Positions 7,497-18,638 of a stretch of DNA of 64,000 bases are shown one piece after another. A program made the position numbers and the translations under genes. The stretch covers positions 36,479-100,478 of the forward strand of contig NZ_JSBW02000050.1 in NCBI RefSeq assembly GCF_000772705.2. The letters are read 5' to 3'. This DNA is from Xanthomonas vasicola. Its GTDB lineage: Bacteria; Pseudomonadota; Gammaproteobacteria; Xanthomonadales; Xanthomonadaceae. Each line of letters starts with the position of its first letter. The first letter of the stretch is position 1. A model generated the notes under the pieces. That model saw only the letters and a program-made list of their open reading frames with translations. It was not told the DNA's origin and searched no databases.

Positions 7497-10400
7497 TCAC
7501 GCATGCCCACCCACCGACGGCGTCTGCGCTTCCAGGGTTTCCAGCTGGCGGGCCACCGCTTCGGGCGACTTGGTAAACGGCGCGATCAGGCTGTAGAACG
7601 CCGGCACCACGTACAGCGACAACAACGTGGACAGCGAGACGCCGAAGATCACCACCACGCCGATGGTGGCGCGGCTGGCCGAGCCAGGCCCACCGGCCAC
7701 CACCAGCGGAATCGCGCCGACCACCGTCGCAATCGAGGTCATCAGGATCGGGCGCAAACGCACCGATGCCGATTCCACGATGGCCGCATGCACGCTGCGA
7801 CCTTCATCGCGCAACTGGTTGGCGAACTCCACAATAAGAATGCCGTTCTTGGCGGCCAAGCCGACCAGCATCACGATGCCGATCTGACTAAACAGGTTGA
7901 GTGTGCCACCGGTCAGCCACAGGCCCACCAACGCCCCCAGCACCGCCAACGGCACCGTGAGCATGATCACCAACGGATGCGCAAAACTTTCGAACTGCGC
8001 GGCCAGCACCAGATACACCACCAGCAGCGCCATGCCGAAGGTCAACAACACCGCACTGCCGGATTGCTGGTACTCGCGCGATTCGCCCTTCCAGTCGACC
8101 TGCGCATATTCGGGCAATTCTTCCTGCGCCGCCTGCTGCGCCCAGGCGATGGCATCGCCGAGCGGATAGCCCGGCGCCAGGCCCGCGGTGATCGTGATTG
8201 CACGCAGGCGATTGAAGCGATTCAAGGTGCCGGCTTCGGCCACTTCGCTCAAGGTCACCAGGTTGGAGAGCGGGATCAGTTCGCCACGGTTGGAACGCAC
8301 GCGAATGGCGGTGAGGTCTTCCGGCGACATGCGGCCTTCGCGCCCGGCCTGCAGCATCACGTCGTATTCCTCGCCGTTGTCGACGAAGGTGGTGACGCGG
8401 CGCGAGCCCATCAGCGCTTCCAGCGCCCCGCCGATGGCAGTGACCGGCACGCCCAGATCGGCCGCGCGCAGGCGGTCGATATTGACGCGCATCTGCGGGC
8501 GGGTTTCCTTGTAATCCGAGTCGGGGCCGACCAGACCGGGGTTGGCTTCCATGCGCTGCAAAATGCGGTCGCGCCATTGCGCGATTTCTGCGTAATCCGG
8601 CCCGCCCAGCACCAGCTGGAACGGTTGTCCACGGCTACGCACCAGCCCGCCGCTCACCTGCGTGCGCGCACGCACGCCGCTGAGCACATTGAGTTTCTGC
8701 TGCACCTCATCGGCCACTTCGGTGGTGGGGCGGGAGCGCTTTTCCCAATCCTGCAAGAACACGCTAACCCGGCCGGTGTGCATTTCCTCGCTGCTGCCAA
8801 AGCCGCCGGGCACGCGCGGGTTGGCGCGCACGATGGGTTTGTCCGGCCCCACGAAGGGGCGCAGGATGTCTTCCACCTGATGCATCTGCCCCACCGTGTA
8901 ATCGAAGCCGGCACCTTCCGGGCCGTCGATCATGATCTGGAAATTGCCGCGGTCTTCGGCCGGCGCCAGTTCGGAAGGAATGCGGCCCATCAGCCATGCG
9001 CTGGCGCCCAGCGCCAACAGCATCAACAGCGCAAAGATCCAGGTGCGGTGCACATGCCGCTCCAGCGAGCGCCCATACGCACCGGACACCGCCTGCATGC
9101 GCCCATCGAACCAGCGGTGGAAGCGATTGGGCTTGGCCTGCCCATGCGCGCGCAACAACTTGGACGACATCATCGGCGTCAGCGTCAGCGCCACGAAGGC
9201 CGAGATCGCCACTGCCGCCGCCAGCGCCACCGCCAATTCGCGGAACAGCCGCCCGGTATTGCCTTCCAGAAAACCGACCGGCAGAAACACCGCCACCAGC
9301 ACGGCCGTGGTCGCAATCACCGCGAACGCCACCTGCCCGGTGCCGCGCTTGGCGGCCACCAGCGGTGGTTCGCCCAGATCGATCCGGCGCTGGATGTTTT
9401 CCACCACCACGATGGCGTCGTCCACCACCAGGCCGATACACAGCACCAAGGCCAGCAGGGTGAGCAGGTTGATCGAAAAATCGAAGGCGTATAGCGCAAT
9501 GAACGCGGCAATCAGGCACACCGGCACCGTCACCGCAGGAATCAGCGCGGCACGCGCGCTGCCCAGAAACACCCAGATCACCACCAGCACCAGCACCACC
9601 GCTTCCACCAGCGTGTGATACACGCGCTCCACCGCCGCATCGATGAAGGTGGTGGTATCGAAGGCAACGAAGATGTTGGTGCCCTTCGGGAGCGACTTCT
9701 GCACTTCTTCGGCCTGCGCGCGCGCTTCACGCGCCACGTCCAGCGCATTGGCGGTGGAGTTGCGCACGATGCCCAGCCCCACGTTGGGCACGCCATTGCT
9801 CTGGAAATAGGCGCGCCGCTCGGCCGAGGTCAGCTCCACCCTGGCCACATCGCCCAGCCGTACCACGTAACCGCCCTCGCCCTTGTTCAACGGCAACTTG
9901 GCGAAATCTTCGGGCTTGAGATAACTGCGCTCCACGCGCAAGGTGAAATCGCGCTGCGCCGATTCGATGCTGCCGGCGGGCAGCTCGACGTTTTCGTTCT
10001 GCAGCGCGGCTTCCACATCGGCCACGGTGAGTTCGCGTGCCGCCAATTGGTCGCGGTCCAGCCAGATACGCATCGCATAGCGCTGGCGCCCGCCGATCCG
10101 CACCTGCGCCACGCCATCCAGGCTGGAGAAGCGGTCGACCACGTAGCGCTCGGCGTAGTCGGACAGCTGCAGCGTGTCCATCGTGCTGGAGCTCATGTTG
10201 AGCCACAGGATGGGGTCGGCGTCGGCTTCGACCTTGGAAATCTCCGGTGGACGCGCCTGGTCGGGCATGCGGTCGGACACCCGGCTGACCGCATCGCGCA
10301 CGTCGTTGGCGGCCGCTTCCACATCGCGCGATTGCACGAACTCGATACTGATGTCGGAGGAGCCATTACGGCTGCGCGCCTCGATGGTGGAGATACCCTC

Positions 10401-10622
10401 GATGCCGGCCAGCGCGTCTTCCAGCACCTGGGTGATGCGGCTTTCCACCACTGCGGCAGAGGCGCCGGTGTATTCCACATCCACCGAGACGATGGGCGGG
10501 TCGATGGCCGGCAATTCGCGCAAGGTGAGGCGGGTGAACGACATCACCCCCAGCACGATCAGCAGCAAACTCATCACCACCGCCATCACCGGGCGGGTGA
10601 TCGACAGGTCGGAGAGTTTCAT
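7497..10622 (-). CDS. RND (HAE1) multidrug efflux permease
   Basis: A 1041-residue AcrB/MdtC-like inner-membrane transporter, the usual length for the family. The N-terminus (MKLSDLSITRPVMAVVMSLL) is typical. The proton-relay motif GLVVDDAIVVVEN lies in the fourth membrane helix, and the partner motif GLAAKNGILIVEF lies in the C-terminal half. It should export hydrophobic compounds using the proton gradient, as a trimer with a periplasmic adaptor. Its ATG overlaps the adaptor stop by 4 bp (ATGA), so the two are co-translated. No outer-membrane factor gene is adjacent, so a shared TolC/OprM-type channel is presumably used. The substrate range is unknown. Confidence 0.95.
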   Translation of the reverse strand: MKLSDLSITRPVMAVVMSLLLIVLGVMSFTRLTLRELPAIDPPIVSVDVEYTGASAAVVESRITQVLEDALAGIEGISTIEARSRNGSSDISIEFVQSRDVEAAANDVRDAVSRVSDRMPDQARPPEISKVEADADPILWLNMSSSTMDTLQLSDYAERYVVDRFSSLDGVAQVRIGGRQRYAMRIWLDRDQLAARELTVADVEAALQNENVELPAGSIESAQRDFTLRVERSYLKPEDFAKLPLNKGEGGYVVRLGDVARVELTSAERRAYFQSNGVPNVGLGIVRNSTANALDVAREARAQAEEVQKSLPKGTNIFVAFDTTTFIDAAVERVYHTLVEAVVLVLVVIWVFLGSARAALIPAVTVPVCLIAAFIALYAFDFSINLLTLLALVLCIGLVVDDAIVVVENIQRRIDLGEPPLVAAKRGTGQVAFAVIATTAVLVAVFLPVGFLEGNTGRLFRELAVALAAAVAISAFVALTLTPMMSSKLLRAHGQAKPNRFHRWFDGRMQAVSGAYGRSLERHVHRTWIFALLMLLALGASAWLMGRIPSELAPAEDRGNFQIMIDGPEGAGFDYTVGQMHQVEDILRPFVGPDKPIVRANPRVPGGFGSSEEMHTGRVSVFLQDWEKRSRPTTEVADEVQQKLNVLSGVRARTQVSGGLVRSRGQPFQLVLGGPDYAEIAQWRDRILQRMEANPGLVGPDSDYKETRPQMRVNIDRLRAADLGVPVTAIGGALEALMGSRRVTTFVDNGEEYDVMLQAGREGRMSPEDLTAIRVRSNRGELIPLSNLVTLSEVAEAGTLNRFNRLRAITITAGLAPGYPLGDAIAWAQQAAQEELPEYAQVDWKGESREYQQSGSAVLLTFGMALLVVYLVLAAQFESFAHPLVIMLTVPLAVLGALVGLWLTGGTLNLFSQIGIVMLVGLAAKNGILIVEFANQLRDEGRSVHAAIVESASVRLRPILMTSIATVVGAIPLVVAGGPGSASRATIGVVVIFGVSLSTLLSLYVVPAFYSLIAPFTKSPEAVARQLETLEAQTPSVGGHA

Positions 10623-11689
10623 TGTGCGGCCGCCTGGGGGCGGGGCGCTGCGGGCGGGGCCTGATTCACCACCTTCAAGCCCGGGCGCAGCTTGCCGGTG
10701 CCGTCCACTACGATGCGCTCACCGGCCTTGATGCCTTCGAGGATTTCCACCTTGCCGTCCCGACGCTCGCCCAGCCGCACATCGGCGCGCTCCACGGTGC
10801 TGTCGGGCTTGACCCGGAAGACGTACGATTCGCGCCCCACCTGCACCACCGCAATTTCCGGAATCACCACCGCCTGCCGCGCCGGCTGGAACAGCCGCAC
10901 ATCCAGCAGCATGCCCGGACGCAGCCGGCGATCGTCGTTGGGGAAATCCGCGCGCACCGTCACCGAGCGCGTGGTCTCATCGATCCGCGAATCGATGGTC
11001 ACCACCTCGCCCTGGAACTGCGCGCCCGGATACGCCGCCGCGCTGCCGCTCACCGCATTGCCGAGTTGCACCAGGCCGAACTGCGATTCCGGCACCTGGA
11101 AATCCACGTACATGCGCGCCACATCGTCCAACGTGGCGATCACCGTGCTGGAGGTGATCAGCGAGCCAGGGCTGATCTGGCGGATGCCCAGCACACCGGA
11201 AAACGGCGCGCGCACTTCGCGGTCGGTGATTTCCGCGCGCATCTGCTGCACCCGCGCCTGTGCGGCATCGCGCAGCGCGCGCTGCGTGTCCACGGTGGAC
11301 TTGGCCACCAGTTGCTGGCCAACCAGACTCAACTGGCGGCGGTACAACTGGTCGGTCTCTTCGAAGGTGGCCTGTGCGGCGGTCAATGCCGCCTGCTGCG
11401 AATTGCCGCGCAGACGCAGCAGCAATTGCCCGGCCTTGACCTCGTCGCCGCTGTCGAAATACACCTGCTCCACCACATCGCTGACCGCTGCGGTGAGCGC
11501 CACCGATTCGCGCGCACGCACCGTGGCGATCGACTGCACCGTCGAGTTCCAGGGTTGGGTGGCCACCGCCTGCACAGAGACCGGAATGGGTTTGGCGGCT
11601 GCTGGCGTGCTGGCCTGACGGCTACAACCGGACAGGACAGCGGCCAACAAGAGCGCGGCGCAAACGCGCGCGCTGGGCAGAACAAGCAT
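10619..11689 (-). CDS. RND efflux periplasmic adaptor (membrane fusion protein)
   Basis: A 356-residue lipoprotein-type adaptor. The signal ends in a lipobox, LLAAVLSGC, with Cys near residue 22. Then come a barrel-sandwich (biotinyl-lipoyl-like) segment (DEVKAGQLLLRL), a coiled-coil hairpin (about residues 100-155) and a beta-barrel with the family pattern IDSRIDETTRSVTVRA. It links the RND permease to an outer-membrane channel. It is the first gene of a two-gene operon and overlaps the permease start by 4 bp. No dedicated regulator gene is seen next to it. The 220 bases upstream contain no gene. Confidence 0.93.
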   Translation of the reverse strand: MLVLPSARVCAALLLAAVLSGCSRQASTPAAAKPIPVSVQAVATQPWNSTVQSIATVRARESVALTAAVSDVVEQVYFDSGDEVKAGQLLLRLRGNSQQAALTAAQATFEETDQLYRRQLSLVGQQLVAKSTVDTQRALRDAAQARVQQMRAEITDREVRAPFSGVLGIRQISPGSLITSSTVIATLDDVARMYVDFQVPESQFGLVQLGNAVSGSAAAYPGAQFQGEVVTIDSRIDETTRSVTVRADFPNDDRRLRPGMLLDVRLFQPARQAVVIPEIAVVQVGRESYVFRVKPDSTVERADVRLGERRDGKVEILEGIKAGERIVVDGTGKLRPGLKVVNQAPPAAPRPQAAAQ

Positions 11690-11911
11690 CAGAACATCCT
11701 GGCGGGGTACGTCGAAAGTTTACCGACCTAGCCGCCATGAATTGACAGAAAGGACGCGCTTTGCACCATGACCAAAGACCCTTGCTGTCCTTGGCACGGT
11801 GCGCTGGTCAGCACCGCCATGGCCGTGCTGCCTGCATGGGTTCATACACCGCCGTTCTGCCATTCACCAGGTTCGTCTGACGACTGCCCACCCTGTCGTT
11901 GAGGCCACCCT

Positions 11912-13888
11912 TCAGCGTTCCAGACCCAGAAACTCGAGCACGTGGCGCGCCAGCACCTCTACATTCTCACCATCGGCGTGAAGATGGATCTCCGGCGTCT
12001 CTGGCGCCTCATACGGCGAGTCGATCCCGGTGAAATTGGGAATCTGCCCGGCACGCGCCTTGCGGTACAGCCCCTTCACATCGCGCGCTTCGGCAACTGC
12101 CAGCGGCACATCTACAAACACTTCGACAAACTCGCCCTGATCGAAGCGCTCGCGCGCCAGTTGCCGCTCGGCACGGAACGGCGAGATGAAACTCACCAGC
12201 ACGATCAGGCCGGCATCGGCCATCAAGCGTGCCACTTCGGCCACGCGGCGGATGTTTTCCACGCGGTCTTCGTCGGTGAAACCCAGATCGCGGTTGAGCC
12301 CGTGGCGCACGTTATCGCCGTCCAGGATGAAGGTGTGATAGCCCAGCGAGTGCAGACGTTTGTCGACCAGGTTGGCCACAGTGGACTTGCCTGCACCCGA
12401 CAGGCCGGTAAACCACAGCACGCGCGGCGCCTGGCCCTTGATGCGCGCACGTGCACTGCGATCCACATCCAGATGCTGCCAATGCACGTTGCCGGCACGG
12501 CGCAACGCGAATTCCAGCGTGCCGGCAGCCACCGTGACATTGCTCTGCCGGTCGATCAGGATGAAACCGCCGAGCACGCGGTTGCGCGCATACGGCGAGA
12601 AGGCGATGGGCTCGTCCAGCGCCAGGTTGCAGTAGCCCACTTCGTTGAGCTCCAGCCGTTTGGCGGCCAGCCGCTCCTGCGTGTTCACATCGACCTTGTG
12701 CTTGATCTCGCTGATGCTTGCGGTGACCGTGCGGGTGCCGATCTTGAGCCAGTAAGGGCGCCCGGGCAGCAGTGCGGCATCGTCCATCCACAGCAGATGC
12801 GCAGCGAACTGGTCTGCCACTTCCGGCGGGTCGTCGATGGCGGCGATGATGTCACCACGGCTGATATCGATCTCGTCGCGCAGGGTCAGCGTCACCGCCT
12901 GCCCGGCGCGTGCGCTGCTCACCTCGCCGTTGGCATCGAGCACGCTTGCCACCTGCGTGCGGCGCCCGGACGGCACCACCAAGACCGCATCGCCCACACG
13001 CACTTGGCCGGCGGCAATCGTGCCTGCATAGCCACGGAACTGCGCGTTGGGGCGGTTGACCCACTGCACTGGCAAACGCAGGCCGCTGCCGGCTTCCGGC
13101 GGCTCCAGCTGCACGGTGTCCAGATGCTGCAGCAGATGCGGGCCGCTGTACCACGGCATCCGCGTCGAAGCGCTGGACAGATTTTCGCCAGCCAGCGCAG
13201 ACAGCGGAATGCACTGCACATCGGTAATGCCTAGCTGCGCGGCAAGCGTCTTGTAGGCATCTGCGATCGCAGCGAACACCTGCGCGTCGTAGTCCACCAG
13301 GTCCATCTTGTTGACTGCCAGCACCACATGGCGGATGCCCAGCAACGACACGATGTAGCTGTGCCGGTGCGTCTGCGCTAGCAAGCCCTTGCGTGCATCC
13401 ACCAGCACCACAGCCACATCGGCCGTGGATGCGCCGGTGGCCATATTGCGCGTGTACTGCTCGTGCCCGGGGCAATCGGCCACGATGAATTTGCGTTGGT
13501 CGGTATCGAAGTAGCGGTACGCCACATCGATGGTAATTCCCTGCTCGCGCTCGGCCGCCAGCCCGTCCATCAACAACGCGTAATCGATGCCCTCGCCCTG
13601 CGTTCCATGCCGCCGGCTATCGCTTTCCAGCACCGCCAGCTGATCGTCGAACAAGCGCTTGCTGTCGTACAGCAACCGCCCGATCAGCGTGCTCTTGCCA
13701 TCGTCCACGCTGCCGCAGGTGATGAAGCGCAGTAAGGGCTTGGATTCGTGCTGCTGGAGATAGGCACCGATGGTGCCGGGAATCGGGAGTCGGGAATCGG
13801 GAATCGCAAAGGCGTTCTCTTCGATCGTGACGCTTGCCGGCAACCGCTGTTGCGATTCCCCATTCTCCATTCCCCATTCACTGCCCAT
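11912..13888 (-). CDS. cysN: Bifunctional sulfate adenylyltransferase GTPase subunit / APS kinase (CysNC)
   Basis: A 658-residue fusion. The N-terminal half is the CysN GTPase: P-loop GSVDDGKST at residues 59-67, then DCPGHEQY and NKMD, with EF-Tu-like beta domains following. It powers ATP plus sulfate to APS together with CysD. The C-terminal 190 residues are an APS kinase (CysC) with P-loop GLSGAGKST, making PAPS. The chosen ATG (13888) shares a base with the cysD stop (TGATG), implying coupling. Residues 2-38 are encoded by a Xanthomonas intergenic repeat and have no counterpart in typical CysN. A shorter protein starting near the conserved [10 protein letters not shown] cannot be excluded, but no ATG is obvious there. 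Confidence 0.95.
   Translation of the reverse strand: MGSEWGMENGESQQRLPASVTIEENAFAIPDSRLPIPGTIGAYLQQHESKPLLRFITCGSVDDGKSTLIGRLLYDSKRLFDDQLAVLESDSRRHGTQGEGIDYALLMDGLAAEREQGITIDVAYRYFDTDQRKFIVADCPGHEQYTRNMATGASTADVAVVLVDARKGLLAQTHRHSYIVSLLGIRHVVLAVNKMDLVDYDAQVFAAIADAYKTLAAQLGITDVQCIPLSALAGENLSSASTRMPWYSGPHLLQHLDTVQLEPPEAGSGLRLPVQWVNRPNAQFRGYAGTIAAGQVRVGDAVLVVPSGRRTQVASVLDANGEVSSARAGQAVTLTLRDEIDISRGDIIAAIDDPPEVADQFAAHLLWMDDAALLPGRPYWLKIGTRTVTASISEIKHKVDVNTQERLAAKRLELNEVGYCNLALDEPIAFSPYARNRVLGGFILIDRQSNVTVAAGTLEFALRRAGNVHWQHLDVDRSARARIKGQAPRVLWFTGLSGAGKSTVANLVDKRLHSLGYHTFILDGDNVRHGLNRDLGFTDEDRVENIRRVAEVARLMADAGLIVLVSFISPFRAERQLARERFDQGEFVEVFVDVPLAVAEARDVKGLYRKARAGQIPNFTGIDSPYEAPETPEIHLHADGENVEVLARHVLEFLGLER
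13774..13881. repeat. Inverted GGGAATCGG-type repeat inside the cysN 5' coding region
   Basis: One arm (13776-13806) is built of GGGAATCG and GGGAGTCG units. The opposing arm (13851-13880) is built of GATTCCCC and CATTCCCC units. About 45 unique bases separate them. The same layout occurs between cysJ and cysI. Here the whole element is read through as the first forty or so codons of CysN. Confidence 0.8.
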
Positions 13889-14796
13889 CAAAAATACCCC
13901 TCAAGCTTTTTCTGTTCCATCGATGCGCCCGGTGCGTGATCGATCATGCGGCCCTGGCGCTCGGAACTGGTGCTGACCAACATTTCGGCGATGACCGCTT
14001 CCAGCGTGTCGGCGCTGGACTCGATCGCGCCGGTGAGCGGGTAGCAGCCTAGCGTGCGGAAGCGCACCGAGCGCAGTTGCGGGGTTTCGCCCGGATGCAG
14101 CGGCAGGCGTGCGTCGTCGACCATGATCCAGGCACCGTCGCGTTCCACTACCGGGCGTGGGGCGGCGAAGTAGAGCGGCACCACTGGAATTTTTTCGCGA
14201 TAGATGTACAGCCAGATATCCAGCTCGGTCCAGTTGGAGAGCGGAAACACGCGCACGCTTTCGCCGGGCTTGGTGCGTGCGTTGTACAGATTCCACAGCT
14301 CCGGGCGCTGGTTTTTCGGGTCCCAGCGATGGCGCGCATTGCGGAACGAGAACACGCGCTCCTTGGCACGCGATTTCTCTTCGTCGCGGCGCGCCCCGCC
14401 AATCGCCGCATCGAAGCCGCCCTGCTCCAGCGCCTGTTTCAGGCCCTGGGTTTTCATGATGTCGGTATGCACGGCGGCGCCGTGGCTAATCGGTCCAACG
14501 TCCTGGGCGATGCCATCGGGGTTGATGTGCACGCGCAGGTCCACGCTGGTCTCGGCCGCGCGGCGGTCGCGGAAGGCGATCATTTCACGGAACTTCCAGC
14601 GTGTGTCGATGTGCAGCAACGGGATCGGCGGCCGCGACGGCGCGAACGCTTTGAGCAGCAGATGCAACAGCACCGAGCTGTCCTTGCCCACCGAATACAG
14701 CATCACCGGGGTTCGGAACTCGGCAGCGACTTCGCGCAGGATGTGGATGCTTTCGGCTTCGAGCCGGTCGAGATGGGACAGCGGCGGCAGGGTCAT
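13888..14796 (-). CDS. cysD: Sulfate adenylyltransferase subunit 2 (CysD)
   Basis: 302 residues from ATG 14796, the same length as the E. coli enzyme. The frame stays open upstream but carries no conserved sequence there. The PP-loop ATP-pyrophosphatase motif appears as [13 protein letters not shown] near residues 37-49. Other conserved blocks include [15 protein letters not shown] and [11 protein letters not shown]. It catalyses adenylation of sulfate to APS as a heterodimer with the GTPase CysN, encoded immediately downstream with a one-base overlap. It is divergent from cysJ, with the shared 179-bp region as likely promoter. CysB control is expected from the pathway. Confidence 0.96.
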   Translation of the reverse strand: MTLPPLSHLDRLEAESIHILREVAAEFRTPVMLYSVGKDSSVLLHLLLKAFAPSRPPIPLLHIDTRWKFREMIAFRDRRAAETSVDLRVHINPDGIAQDVGPISHGAAVHTDIMKTQGLKQALEQGGFDAAIGGARRDEEKSRAKERVFSFRNARHRWDPKNQRPELWNLYNARTKPGESVRVFPLSNWTELDIWLYIYREKIPVVPLYFAAPRPVVERDGAWIMVDDARLPLHPGETPQLRSVRFRTLGCYPLTGAIESSADTLEAVIAEMLVSTSSERQGRMIDHAPGASMEQKKLEGYF

Positions 14797-14975
14797 CGGG
14801 ATGTCGGGTGCATCGGCGGGCAGACCAGCCGATGGTAGGGCAAGGCGCTGCAGTGTGTGCCCCCCTGATGACTGCACGAAATAAGCGCCCGGCATAACGC
14901 GATAACGGCTGCTCCTTTCTGGTGGGCGCAACGCTTCCCTAACATCGTCTATCTCATCAAAGCCCCCGGATCCGA
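14797..14975. promoter_or_regulatory. Divergent cysD/cysJ promoter region
   Basis: This 179-bp gap separates the two divergent sulfate-assimilation operons and must contain both promoters. By analogy with enterobacteria it is a likely CysB target, and cysB lies in this window at 26717-27700. I could not identify a defined operator sequence with confidence. Confidence 0.45.
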
Positions 14976-16823
14976 ATGACCGCCGCCAGTTCCGCGCTAC
15001 CGCCCAGCCCCTTGCCCGACGAGCGCAAGGCGCTGCTGGATCGGTTGGTCGACGGCCTGGACAGCGCAGCGCTGTGGTGGCTCTCCGGCTACGCCGCCGG
15101 GTTGGCACAGGGCCATCCGCCGCGCTCGCTGGCAGTGTTGCCCGGTGGACAAACCCACGCAATCGCCCAGGAAGGCCAACGGCTGACCGTGCTGTACGGC
15201 AGCCAGACTGGCAACGCCCGCCGCGAGGCCGAGCAGCTGGCCGCCGATGCCGAAGCCGCAGGCCTGAGCGTGCGCCTGCTGCGCGCCGACGCCTACTCCA
15301 CCCGTGAGCTGGCTAGCGAGCAGCTGTTGTACGTGGTGATCAGCACCCAGGGCGAAGGCGACCCGCCGGACGATGCGATCGGCCTGGTCGAATTCCTCGC
15401 CAGCCGTCGCGCGCCCAGGCTGCCCGAGCTCAAGTACGCGGTGCTGGGCCTGGGCGATTCCAGTTACGCCGATTTCTGCGGCATCGCGCGGCGTATCGAC
15501 GAGCGCCTGGCCGAACTCGGCGGCAGCCGCGTACAGCCGCGCGGCGAAGCCGACCTGGACATCGACAGCGTTGCTGCGCCGTGGCGCACGCAGGCGCTCA
15601 AGCACGCTCGCGAGCAGCTCAAGAGCGGCCTGCACTCTGCCACGGTCACGCCGCTGCGCAGCAGCCCCATCGCGCCGGCGTGGTCGCATCAGCAGCCGTT
15701 CGCTGCGGAGCTACTGTCCACTCAGATCATCAGTGGACGCGACTTCAAGGGGCCCGGCTTTCGCGTGTATGCCACGCCCGGCAAGCGCGTGCGGCATCTG
15801 GAATTTTCGCTGGAAGGCAGCGGCCTGAGCTACGAGCCGGGCGACGCGCTGGGCATCCGCCATCGCAATCCGCCCGCGCTAGTGGATGCCGTGCTGCAGA
15901 CGTTGCAGTTGGACGGCGATGCCGCAGTCACCGTCGGCGAGGAGACGCTGGCGTTGAATGCATGGCTCGCCACCCAGCGCGAATTGACCAAGCTCTCGCG
16001 GCCGTTTCTCACCGCTCACGCCGAGCGCGCAGGCACACAGGAACTGCAAGCGCTGCTCGCCCCCACCCAGACTGCCGGCCTGGCGGCGCTGCTCGCCGAT
16101 CATCAAGTGATCGACGTGCTGCGCCGCTGGCCGGCGGATTGGGACCACGCCGGCCTGCTCGCCGCGCTGCGTCCGCTCACCCCGCGGCTGTATTCCATTG
16201 CCTCCAGCCGCAAGCGCGTCGGCGATGAAGTGCATCTGACCGTGGACGAAGTCACCTACCAGGCGCATGGGCACGCGCATCTGGGGTCGGCCAGCGGTTT
16301 TCTGGCAGCGCTTGCCGAAGGCGACACCGCCCCGGTCTACATCGAACCGAACGAGCGCTTTCGCGTGCCGGCCGATTCCGATCGCGACATCCTGATGATC
16401 GGCCCAGGCACCGGCGTGGCACCGTTCCGCGGCTTCGTGCAGGAGCGCGCGGAAACCGGCGCCAAGGGCCGCAACTGGCTGTTCTTCGGCGCCCAGCATT
16501 TCAATACCGATTTCCTGTATCAGGCCGAGTGGCAGCTGGCCCTGCAACGCGGCGAGTTGCACGCGCTGGAAGTGGCGTTCTCGCGCGACCAGGCCGAAAA
16601 GCTCTACGTGCAACATCGCCTGCGCGCGCGTGGCGCCGAGGTCCATGCCTGGTTGCAAGGCGGCGCGCATGTGTATGTGTGCGGCGCCACCAGCATGGGC
16701 AAGGACGTGCACGCCGCCTTGCTCGATATCGTCGCCACCCACGGTGCGCTGGATGCCGAAGCCGCTGCGGCCTATCTCACCCAGCTGCAGGTGGAGGGAC
16801 GTTATGCGCGTGATGTTTATTAG
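14976..16823 (+). CDS. cysJ: NADPH-sulfite reductase flavoprotein alpha subunit (CysJ)
   Basis: A 615-residue flavoprotein. It has a flavodoxin-like FMN domain ([18 protein letters not shown], about residues 71-88; [11 protein letters not shown]). An FAD-binding domain follows ([10 protein letters not shown], about 403-412), then an NADPH-binding domain ([13 protein letters not shown]). It ends in DVY, as CysJ proteins typically do. It passes electrons from NADPH to the CysI hemoprotein for six-electron reduction of sulfite to sulfide in the cytoplasm. It is first in the cysJ-cysI-cysH operon. The gap to cysI is occupied by a repeat element. Confidence 0.96.
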   Translation: MTAASSALPPSPLPDERKALLDRLVDGLDSAALWWLSGYAAGLAQGHPPRSLAVLPGGQTHAIAQEGQRLTVLYGSQTGNARREAEQLAADAEAAGLSVRLLRADAYSTRELASEQLLYVVISTQGEGDPPDDAIGLVEFLASRRAPRLPELKYAVLGLGDSSYADFCGIARRIDERLAELGGSRVQPRGEADLDIDSVAAPWRTQALKHAREQLKSGLHSATVTPLRSSPIAPAWSHQQPFAAELLSTQIISGRDFKGPGFRVYATPGKRVRHLEFSLEGSGLSYEPGDALGIRHRNPPALVDAVLQTLQLDGDAAVTVGEETLALNAWLATQRELTKLSRPFLTAHAERAGTQELQALLAPTQTAGLAALLADHQVIDVLRRWPADWDHAGLLAALRPLTPRLYSIASSRKRVGDEVHLTVDEVTYQAHGHAHLGSASGFLAALAEGDTAPVYIEPNERFRVPADSDRDILMIGPGTGVAPFRGFVQERAETGAKGRNWLFFGAQHFNTDFLYQAEWQLALQRGELHALEVAFSRDQAEKLYVQHRLRARGAEVHAWLQGGAHVYVCGATSMGKDVHAALLDIVATHGALDAEAAAAYLTQLQVEGRYARDVY

Positions 16824-16825
16824 TG

Positions 16826-16931
16826 CCGGGAATCGGGATTGGGGAATCGGCAATCGGAACAGCCCGCAACTGACCTTTCCTGGCAGACGAAGCCGCTTTT
16901 TTCGATTCCCCATTCCCAACTCCCGATTCCC
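16826..16931. repeat. Inverted GGGAATCGG-type repeat between cysJ and cysI
   Basis: The left arm (16827-16857) contains GGGAATCGGGATTGGGG. The right arm (16899-16931) contains CCCCATTCCC and CCCGATTCCC units in opposite orientation, ending directly at the cysI ATG. The centre is about 45 bases. The arms could form a hairpin in the polycistronic mRNA. The right arm also occupies the cysI ribosome-site position, so no Shine-Dalgarno sequence is visible there. Confidence 0.8.
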
Positions 16932-18638
16932 ATGACTCACTCCGTCGAAGACATCAAATCCGAAAGCCGCCGCCTGCGTGGGTCGCTGGAACAGAGCCTG
17001 GCCGATGCGGTGACCGGCGCGTTGCGTGAGGACGATCAGACCCTGATCAAGTACCACGGCAGCTACCAGCAAGACGACCGCGATATTCGCGATGAGCGGC
17101 GGCGGCAGAAGCTCGAGCCGGCGTATCAGTTCATGATCCGCACGCGCACGCCGGGCGGGGTGATTACGCCCACGCAATGGCTGGCGCTGGATGGCATCGC
17201 CACGCGCTATGCCAATCACTCGCTGCGCATCACCACGCGCCAGGCGTTCCAATTTCATGGTGTGATCAAGCGTGAATTGAAGGCCACCATGCAGGCCATC
17301 AATGCCACCTTGATCGATACGCTGGCGGCCTGCGGTGACGTGAATCGCAACGTGCAGGTGGCCGCCAATCCACTGCTGTCGCAGGCACATGCCGCGCTGT
17401 ATGCGGATGCCGCGCGGGTCTCCGAGCATTTGCTGCCCAATACCCGGGCGTACTACGAAATCTGGCTGGACGAAGAGCGCGTTTCCGGCTCCGGCAGCGA
17501 GGACGAGCCGATCTACGGCGACCGCTATCTGCCACGTAAATTCAAGATCGGCTTCGCCGCGCCGCCGCTCAACGATGTGGACGTCTTCGCCAACGATCTG
17601 GGCTTTATCGCGATCCTGCGCGAGGGGCAGTTGCTGGGCTACAACGTCAGCATCGGCGGTGGCATGGGCGCCTCGCACGGCGATGCCGAAACCTGGCCGC
17701 GCGTGGCCAACGTGATTGGCTTTGTCACCCGCGATCAGCTGCTCGATGTCGCCACAGCGGTGGTCACCACCCAGCGCGACCTCGGCAACCGTGCGGTGCG
17801 CAAGCGTGCGCGCTTCAAGTACACCATCGACGATCATGGTCTGGACACCATCGTGACCGAGATCGCGCGCCGCGCCGGCTTTGCGCTGCAACCCGCAAAG
17901 CCGTTCGCGTTTGAACACAACGGCGACCGCTATGGCTGGGTCGAAGGCGAAGACGGGCTATGGCACCTGACCCTTTCGCTGCCGGCCGGCCGCATTGCCG
18001 ATACCGACACCGCGGCGCATCTGAGTGGGTTGCGTGCGATCGCACAACTGAACGTCGGCGAGTTCCGCATGACGCCCAACCAGAATCTGGTGATCGCCGG
18101 CGTGCTCGCCAGCGAGCGCGCACGCGTCGATGCGCTGGTTGCGCAGTACGCGCTGGATGCCGGCAACCAGGCCGCCACCGCTCTGGCGCGCGGCGCGATG
18201 GCCTGCGTGGCATTGCCCACCTGCGGCCTGGCGATGGCCGAGGCCGAGCGCTATCTGCCCGACTTCAGCGCGGCACTGCAGCCGTTGCTGCAGCAGCACG
18301 GGCTGGCCGACACGCCCATCGTGCTGCGTTTATCCGGCTGCCCGAATGGCTGTTCGCGCCCGTATCTGGCCGAGATCGCGCTGGTAGGCAAGGCGCCCGG
18401 GCGCTACAACCTGATGCTAGGTGGCGACCGCCGTGGCCAGCGGCTCAATACGCTGTACCGCGAAAACATCACCGAGCCAGAGATCCTGGCCACACTGGAA
18501 CCGCTGTTTGCGCGCTACGCCGCCGAACGCGACCAGGCCAATGACGAAGGCTTCGGCGATTTCCTGCACCGCGCCGGCCTGATCGCATTGCCGCCCTACC
18601 CCACGCACCGTCACCTCGACCTGGAATTGCTCGCATGA
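16932..18638 (+). CDS. cysI: NADPH-sulfite reductase hemoprotein beta subunit (CysI)
   Basis: 568 residues from ATG 16932, giving the conserved start [17 protein letters not shown]. The open frame continues upstream into the intergenic repeat and is not believed to be translated. Two homologous ferredoxin-reductase repeats are present. The siroheme/4Fe-4S cysteines appear as [16 protein letters not shown] and, further on, [11 protein letters not shown]. The enzyme reduces sulfite to sulfide using electrons from CysJ. Its stop overlaps the cysH start as ATGA. Confidence 0.96.
   Translation: MTHSVEDIKSESRRLRGSLEQSLADAVTGALREDDQTLIKYHGSYQQDDRDIRDERRRQKLEPAYQFMIRTRTPGGVITPTQWLALDGIATRYANHSLRITTRQAFQFHGVIKRELKATMQAINATLIDTLAACGDVNRNVQVAANPLLSQAHAALYADAARVSEHLLPNTRAYYEIWLDEERVSGSGSEDEPIYGDRYLPRKFKIGFAAPPLNDVDVFANDLGFIAILREGQLLGYNVSIGGGMGASHGDAETWPRVANVIGFVTRDQLLDVATAVVTTQRDLGNRAVRKRARFKYTIDDHGLDTIVTEIARRAGFALQPAKPFAFEHNGDRYGWVEGEDGLWHLTLSLPAGRIADTDTAAHLSGLRAIAQLNVGEFRMTPNQNLVIAGVLASERARVDALVAQYALDAGNQAATALARGAMACVALPTCGLAMAEAERYLPDFSAALQPLLQQHGLADTPIVLRLSGCPNGCSRPYLAEIALVGKAPGRYNLMLGGDRRGQRLNTLYRENITEPEILATLEPLFARYAAERDQANDEGFGDFLHRAGLIALPPYPTHRHLDLELLA

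Noticed and set aside
7251..9494. Long plus-strand open frame opposite the RND permease
   Set aside because: The His/Arg/Gln-rich translation has no domain. The opposite strand carries a full-length RND transporter.
13888..15162. Longer CysD with an N-terminal extension
   Set aside because: The extra residues are low-complexity and run into the cysJ start region. The start at 14796 gives the standard 302-residue protein.
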